This document shows positions 60,182 through 64,000 of a stretch of DNA of 64,000 nucleotides, in pieces (positions within the stretch are counted from its first letter, which is position 1; every line of letters begins with the position of its first letter). Origin of the DNA: Leucocoprinus leucothites (Eukaryota; Basidiomycota; Agaricomycetes; Agaricales; Agaricaceae); contig JAACJO010000006.1 of NCBI GenBank assembly GCA_013368445.1, forward strand, positions 124,001-188,000. The letters are read 5' to 3'. Made by a program: the position numbers and the translations under genes. The notes under the pieces were generated by a model. The model made no database searches, was not told the DNA's origin, and saw nothing but the letters and a program-made list of their open reading frames with translations.

Positions 60182-61564
60182 GATCACCTCTAACTCTCTC
60201 AACACCACTGGCTAGGAGACATTTGGAGATTTTCTGGGGGACTTCAGTCATAGATTCTCGACTGAGACCTCCCCTAAAGCCACGTGTGTCATCCACGAGG
60301 CAACCCATGGATCCGCTGACTCAGCAGGTCCATGTGATATTGACATGGGTTCTCCCAAGGCACCCACCTTACCACCCCCGGATCATTGGCCCGCCCCAGC
60401 CCATCCCTCCCTACCGCCCAAGCCAGTGCCTGCAAAGGCCCGCACTAGTGGCAAAGCACCCATTCAAGTGCACCCTGCTCCTAAGGTTAGGTCTGATGGC
60501 CAAGCCCGGCAAGCGCCCATCCCACCCTCAGCAGCTAAGAAGTCGTTTGCCGAGGTTGTCTGCACTCCAGCATCTGCGGCAGCACTTATCAAGCTTGCCC
60601 AGTCCCACCCCACCCTCAAGCCTAACCACGTTGCTGCAATACATCAGGCCACTCTTGCTGACATGCCTTCTGCAAAGAAGCCCTGCATGACCACGTTGGG
60701 CCCCACCCGGCATCAACTCTTCCTCAATTTCACTGGCGATGCCAGTGATATCACCTATCTCCATCATAAGGCCATGCACCTTCTTAACGACTCCCTCACT
60801 CATGTGAAGAGCTCGCTCTGCATCAAGAACATTGCCAAAGCATACAACACCATCTCGTTGTACACCAACTCCGTTGCCACTGATGCTGATGCATTGGTGA
60901 TTGAATCCTCCCTCTCTTCAGCCTTCACAGCCCCATTTGAGCTGAAGACCAAATGCCCCAGGTCCAGGTCTTACCTTAAGATCCTGGATGTCCCTTACTA
61001 TACAAGTGGTATTTGCACCACCCTGCAACATGTCTCCGACCATATGTGTTTGTCTCCCTTCAAGGAGATATTCGCTGATGTATCCTCTGTGTGCATCATG
61101 TGCAACTCTGCCAAAGCTGACACTGCCACCATTTGGGTCAACCTTTGGGATTCTCAGTCCGGCGCTAACGCTAAGCGCCTGGTCAGCAAATACCTCAACT
61201 TCAATGGCATGCAAACTATGATCAAGGCTGTGCACGCTCACCCCAGGACCCCCCAGTGTCAACAATGCTGGTGTTGGGGCCACACTACCACCACCTGTTG
61301 CAACTATGCACTCAGGTGCTCACAATGCGGTGGGCCACATTGGTCCGAGAATCACCGCACCACCTCCTCCTGCTGTAAGGGATCGCTGAAAGCCAACCCC
61401 CCATCCAGCCCACACCCGCTGGGGATCCCTGTCCCCATATCAAGTGTGTCAATTGCGGCAAGGAACATGCTGCTATTGACCACAAGTGTGCATTCTGGCA
61501 CCACCAGTTTGATCAGGATTGGCTGCAAAGTCATTCTGGTTCTGCTAGTCAGCCCCAGGCCTAG
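60182..61564 (+). pseudogene. hL-A (copy 9) ORF1, remaining part
   Basis: ITSNSLNTTG, in-frame TAG, FGDFLGDFSHRFSTETSPKATCVIHEATHGS, linker, AKKSFAEVVCTPASAAALIKLAQ, conserved domain, CQQCWCWGH, CSQCGGPH. One C is missing from the run near 61400 (NPPIQP), after which CVNCGKEHAAIDHKC continues in another frame to TAG at about 61562-61564. Decayed gag-like protein. Confidence 0.84.
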
Positions 61565-61861
61565 GGGGAGCTCCCTAGTGCCAATGCATTGTCCCCATCC
61601 ATTGCCAGTTGCCAGATGGGCTCCTACCAATCTCAAGGCCTGCCATTCCAGATGCAGTGATATCAGTTTGTTTCATCTCTTTGTATTTTGTCACATGCCT
61701 AGCCCCCTTCTGCTGTTGTTTCGCATATTGTCTCAGACAGGACTTTTATATATTCCCAGTTGTTTACTCTTGTGTAGTTGGTAGTGGTATTGGTTCCCTG
61801 TAGTTGGGTGTGGACTGCTATCATGCACGGTGTTATAAATTTGGACCCCTTCAGGGTCCAC

Positions 61862-61894
<33 letters not shown>

Positions 61895-61907
61895 GCACCC
61901 ATTCCCA

Positions 61908-62920
61908 CTTCCATTCTGGTGCTTTGGCGCTGCCTGTGTCACTCATCAAGCCAGCACAGGCAAACCCCTCCCTTGACTCTGATGCATTGCTGCAATGCAT
62001 TAGGCTACCATCGCCACTGCTGGCTCTGCCAAGAAGCCATGCATGACTACTGATGGGCCCACCTGCTGCCAATTGTTCCTTGATTTCACTGGGGATGCCA
62101 GTAAGATCACCTATCTCCACCACAAGGCCATGTGCCTTCTCAACAATGCCCTCTTCCATGCCAAGTCTTCTTTGTGCATCAAGAATATCACCAAAGCATA
62201 CAGCACTATTGCGCTGTACACCTCCACTATACCCTCAGACTCTGACATCACTGTCGTTGAGTCTGCTATCCCCTCCATCTTCACTGCCCCATTCGAGCTG
62301 AAGACACACCGCCCTAGCTCAAGGTCGTATCTCAAGATCCTCAATGTCCCCTTCCACATGAACGGTGTCTGTATTACACCAGTTCAGATCACCAATCGCA
62401 TGTGATTGTCTCTGTTCAAGGACACTTTTGCCAACATTTCATCTGTGCACATGATGTGCAACTCCCCCAAGGCCAACACTGCAACCATTTGGTTTGACCT
62501 ATGGGACTCTCAGTCAGGAGCCAGCACCAAGAAGCTCCTCAACAAGTACCTTGACTTCAACAGTATGCAGGCCATCATCAAGCCCACCCATGCCCACCCC
62601 AGTGTCCCTCAGTGCCAGTGCTGCTGGCACTTTGGTCACTCTACTCCCACCTGCTGCAACCATGCACTCAGGTATTCCCAGTGTGGTGGTCCTCACCATA
62701 GTGAGAATCATCACTCCACATCGTCATGCTGTAAGGGGAGTCCGAAGGCAAAGCCCCTATCTTGCCCATACCCACTGGGGAGCCCTGTCCCCACATCTCA
62801 TGTATCAACTACAAGGGTGACCATGCAGCTGATGATCAAAAGTGCCTGTTCTGGCACTACCAGTTTGACTGTGATTGGCTTAGCCATCACAAGGAGGACA
62901 ATAGGAGGCCCCAGTTGTAG
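61908..62920 (+). pseudogene. hL-E ORF1, C-terminal half
   Basis: Broken frames read ALPVSLIKPAQANPSLDSDALLQ, then from 62043 MTTDGPTCCQLFLDFTGDASKITYLHHKAM... SYLKILNVPFHMNGVCITPVQITNRM, TGA at 62403-62405, LSLFKDTFANISSV... WFDLWDSQSGASTKK, CQCCWHFGH, YSQCGGPHHSENH, a frame slip, then NYKGDHAADDQKCLFWHYQFDCDWLSHH and stop at about 62920. Same domain order as other half-LINEs. Confidence 0.82.
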
Positions 62921-63224
62921 GTTGTGTACCTGCTTCAACATATCTTCCAACCCTGTTGGTTCGTCGCTAGGGCCACATGCACTTGTAAGCTTACTGTTAG
63001 AGGTCTGCAAGTTGGACTTTAGTTTCATTTCATTTTGTTACTATGCCACGTCTCTTTGCCATTGAGTAGTGTACTATATTTGGACAGGACTTGATCTATT
63101 CTCATCTCTGTAGTGTTTGGCTTAGGTAGCAGTACTTAGGCCCTGTATTATGTTGGTGAGTGTGGACTGCAACCAGGCACCACATAATAAATCATTGATT
63201 TTTTTTTTTTAAAAAAAAAAAAAA
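61908..63224 (+). mobile_element. hL-E half-LINE, 3' part
   Basis: Right part of the oldest element of the nest: ORF1 to about 62920, 3'UTR, weak stem-loop (GTGGACTGCAACCAGGCACCAC), ATAAATCATTGATTT and poly(A) 63211-63224. No second hairpin. Shares the half-LINE plan but is clearly diverged from A, C and D. Confidence 0.83.
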
Positions 63225-63398
63225 GGAGGGGAAGTCCACCTCCTCACTATGGAACCTCTGACAAGAGGTTAAGATGTGCCAACAAGTTTCAAAGGTAAAC
63301 CCACAGGGACATGAGATGTCCTCTTGGACATGGAACTGGGCTCTGTAGGACCCGATAGGGGCATGATTGAGTATAGCCTAGCATACCCACACACAAAG
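63225..63398 (-). pseudogene. Diverged LINE ORF2 C-terminal fragment
   Basis: Antisense frame reads AILNHAPIGSYRAQFHVQEDISCPCGFTFETCWHILTSCQRF. It matches the LINE-B C-terminal motif pattern AILNHAPIGAYRERFF...CRCGH..ETRHHILCYC but at low identity, so it belongs to another LINE-B-like family. Fragment of about 170 bp, no tail. Confidence 0.72.
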
Positions 63399-63419
63399 CA
63401 TCAAAGATGCAAGTTTCAG

Positions 63420-63735
63420 CAGCCATGCTCTAGTACAGCACAATGGTGCTGTACACCTTGGTGATGTTCTCAATGCACAAGGATGACTTGGCACATGAGA
63501 GGGCATCGTTGAGGAGGTGCATGGCCTTGTAGTGGAGGTATGTGATCTCACCAGTATTACCAGTGAAATCCAGGAATAATTAGTGGCAGGTGGGCCTGGC
63601 AGTAGTCATGTGCAGCTTCTTGGTAGAGCTGGCAGTGGCAGTAGCAGCCTGATGCATCACAGTGACATGATCAGGGTCTAGAGAGGGGTTTGCCTGTACC
63701 AGCTTGATGAGCAACACAGGCAATGCTGAAGCTGT
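63420..63735 (-). pseudogene. hL-E-like ORF1 fragment (antisense)
   Basis: Antisense translation gives ALPVLLIKLVQANPSLDPDHVTVMHQAATATA, STKKLHMTTARPTCH, stop, LFLDFTGNTGEITYLHYKAMHLLNDALSCAKSSLCIENITKVYSTIVLY, i.e. the start of the conserved domain. Closest to hL-E. Bounds are approximate. Confidence 0.72.
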
Positions 63736-64000
63736 TCATCACTTTTTGATCTCATACCACCAACTGGAAGCTTTATTCCCACGCTTTTGATCACTGTCCT
63801 CAACATTCTTGAACAGCATCCACTGGTCTGATTAGTCTGTAATCTGGTATACAATGCCCCCACATCACACCCAAGGCCACAATGGGGCCCGATTGGCAGG
63901 ATCACCTATGGATCCTCCACCAACACTAACAGGAGGGGGGGGCTACTCATCCCTCTTCTCTCCTGATCCTCTCTCAGACACTCCCCAGGCTTCCCTGGAC
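63736..64000 (+). other. Possible hL-E 5' end, otherwise unassigned
   Basis: TTGATCTCATACCACCAACTGG near 63749-63770 resembles the half-LINE leader (GACCTCTTACCACCACCATC). No ORF with recognisable features follows before the window ends; a short frame from 63861 reads MPPHHTQGHNGARLAGSPMD. I can support nothing more here. Confidence 0.35.

Larger units (their letters stand above)
46577..61893 (+). mobile_element. hL-A (copy 9), host of a 13-kb LINE-B nest
   Basis: Pieces 46577-47189 (leader, N-terminal ORF1) and 60182-61893 (rest, 3'UTR, second hairpin about 61842-61861, poly(A) about 61868-61893). Inserted in hL-E with a 17-bp duplication; split by the LINE-B 47190-60181 with duplication GATCACCTCTAACTC (47175-47189 and 60182-60196). 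Confidence 0.88.

Noticed and set aside
1..64000. CRISPR arrays, tRNA or rRNA genes, bacterial operons
   Set aside because: No regularly spaced short repeats, cloverleaf or rRNA-like sequence was noticed; all repeated sequence is accounted for by retrotransposons.

Overview
The window looks like a transposable-element graveyard from a fungal genome, most likely a basidiomycete. I infer this from the Tad1-like LINE architecture, the Ty1/copia element, and C-to-T decay of coding CGA codons; the species cannot be read from the sequence. I found no host gene, tRNA, rRNA or CRISPR array. Nearly every base belongs to a non-LTR (LINE) retrotransposon or to one copia element, stacked inside one another.

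Local names used here. LINE-B is an autonomous LINE with ORF1 (about 918 aa, gag-like, CCHC knuckles) and ORF2 (about 1317 aa: APE endonuclease, reverse transcriptase, RNase H, C-terminal Cys/His motif). hL-A, hL-C, hL-D and hL-E are 'half-LINEs': leader, one gag-like zinc-knuckle ORF1 of about 620-635 aa, about 300 nt of 3'UTR and a poly(A), with no ORF2. All share a 5' leader and a 3'-terminal stem-loop with LINE-B, so LINE-B probably mobilises them in trans, as L1 is thought to do for mammalian HAL1.

Layout. 1-20632 is dominated by an inverted repeat (arms 1-5610 and 15022-20632, at least 5.6 kb each, nearly identical) around a 9.4-kb spacer. Each arm holds the 3' end of a LINE-B, a copia integrase piece, and an hL-A carrying a nested hL-C. 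The spacer holds a LINE-B remnant (5405-7290), an almost complete LINE-B (7291-14283), a copia piece and an hL-A head. From 14305 to 30086 one copia element can be followed in three pieces, split by a composite hL-A insertion and a full LINE-B (20222-27204). It contains a solo LTR with perfect target duplications and ends in its own LTR. 30087-45427 is an hL-A interrupted by an intact hL-A (30396-32702) and by another hL-A (33145-45225). The latter carries an hL-A/hL-D head-to-tail heterodimer, an hL-C and two LINE-B 3' fragments. 46336-63224 is a five-level nest: hL-E > hL-A > LINE-B > truncated LINE-B > hybrid half-LINE and another truncated LINE-B. 63225-64000 holds more diverged remnants.

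Most insertions have 11-17 bp target-site duplications that I could pair by eye, so their relative order can be read directly. Three half-LINE ORF1s (30478-32382, 34916-36784, 38058-39932) are uninterrupted. The main points of interest are the ORF1-only families and their shared RNA-like termini, a compensatory 3' hairpin, template-jumping products (a heterodimer and a hybrid ORF1), and the large palindrome.
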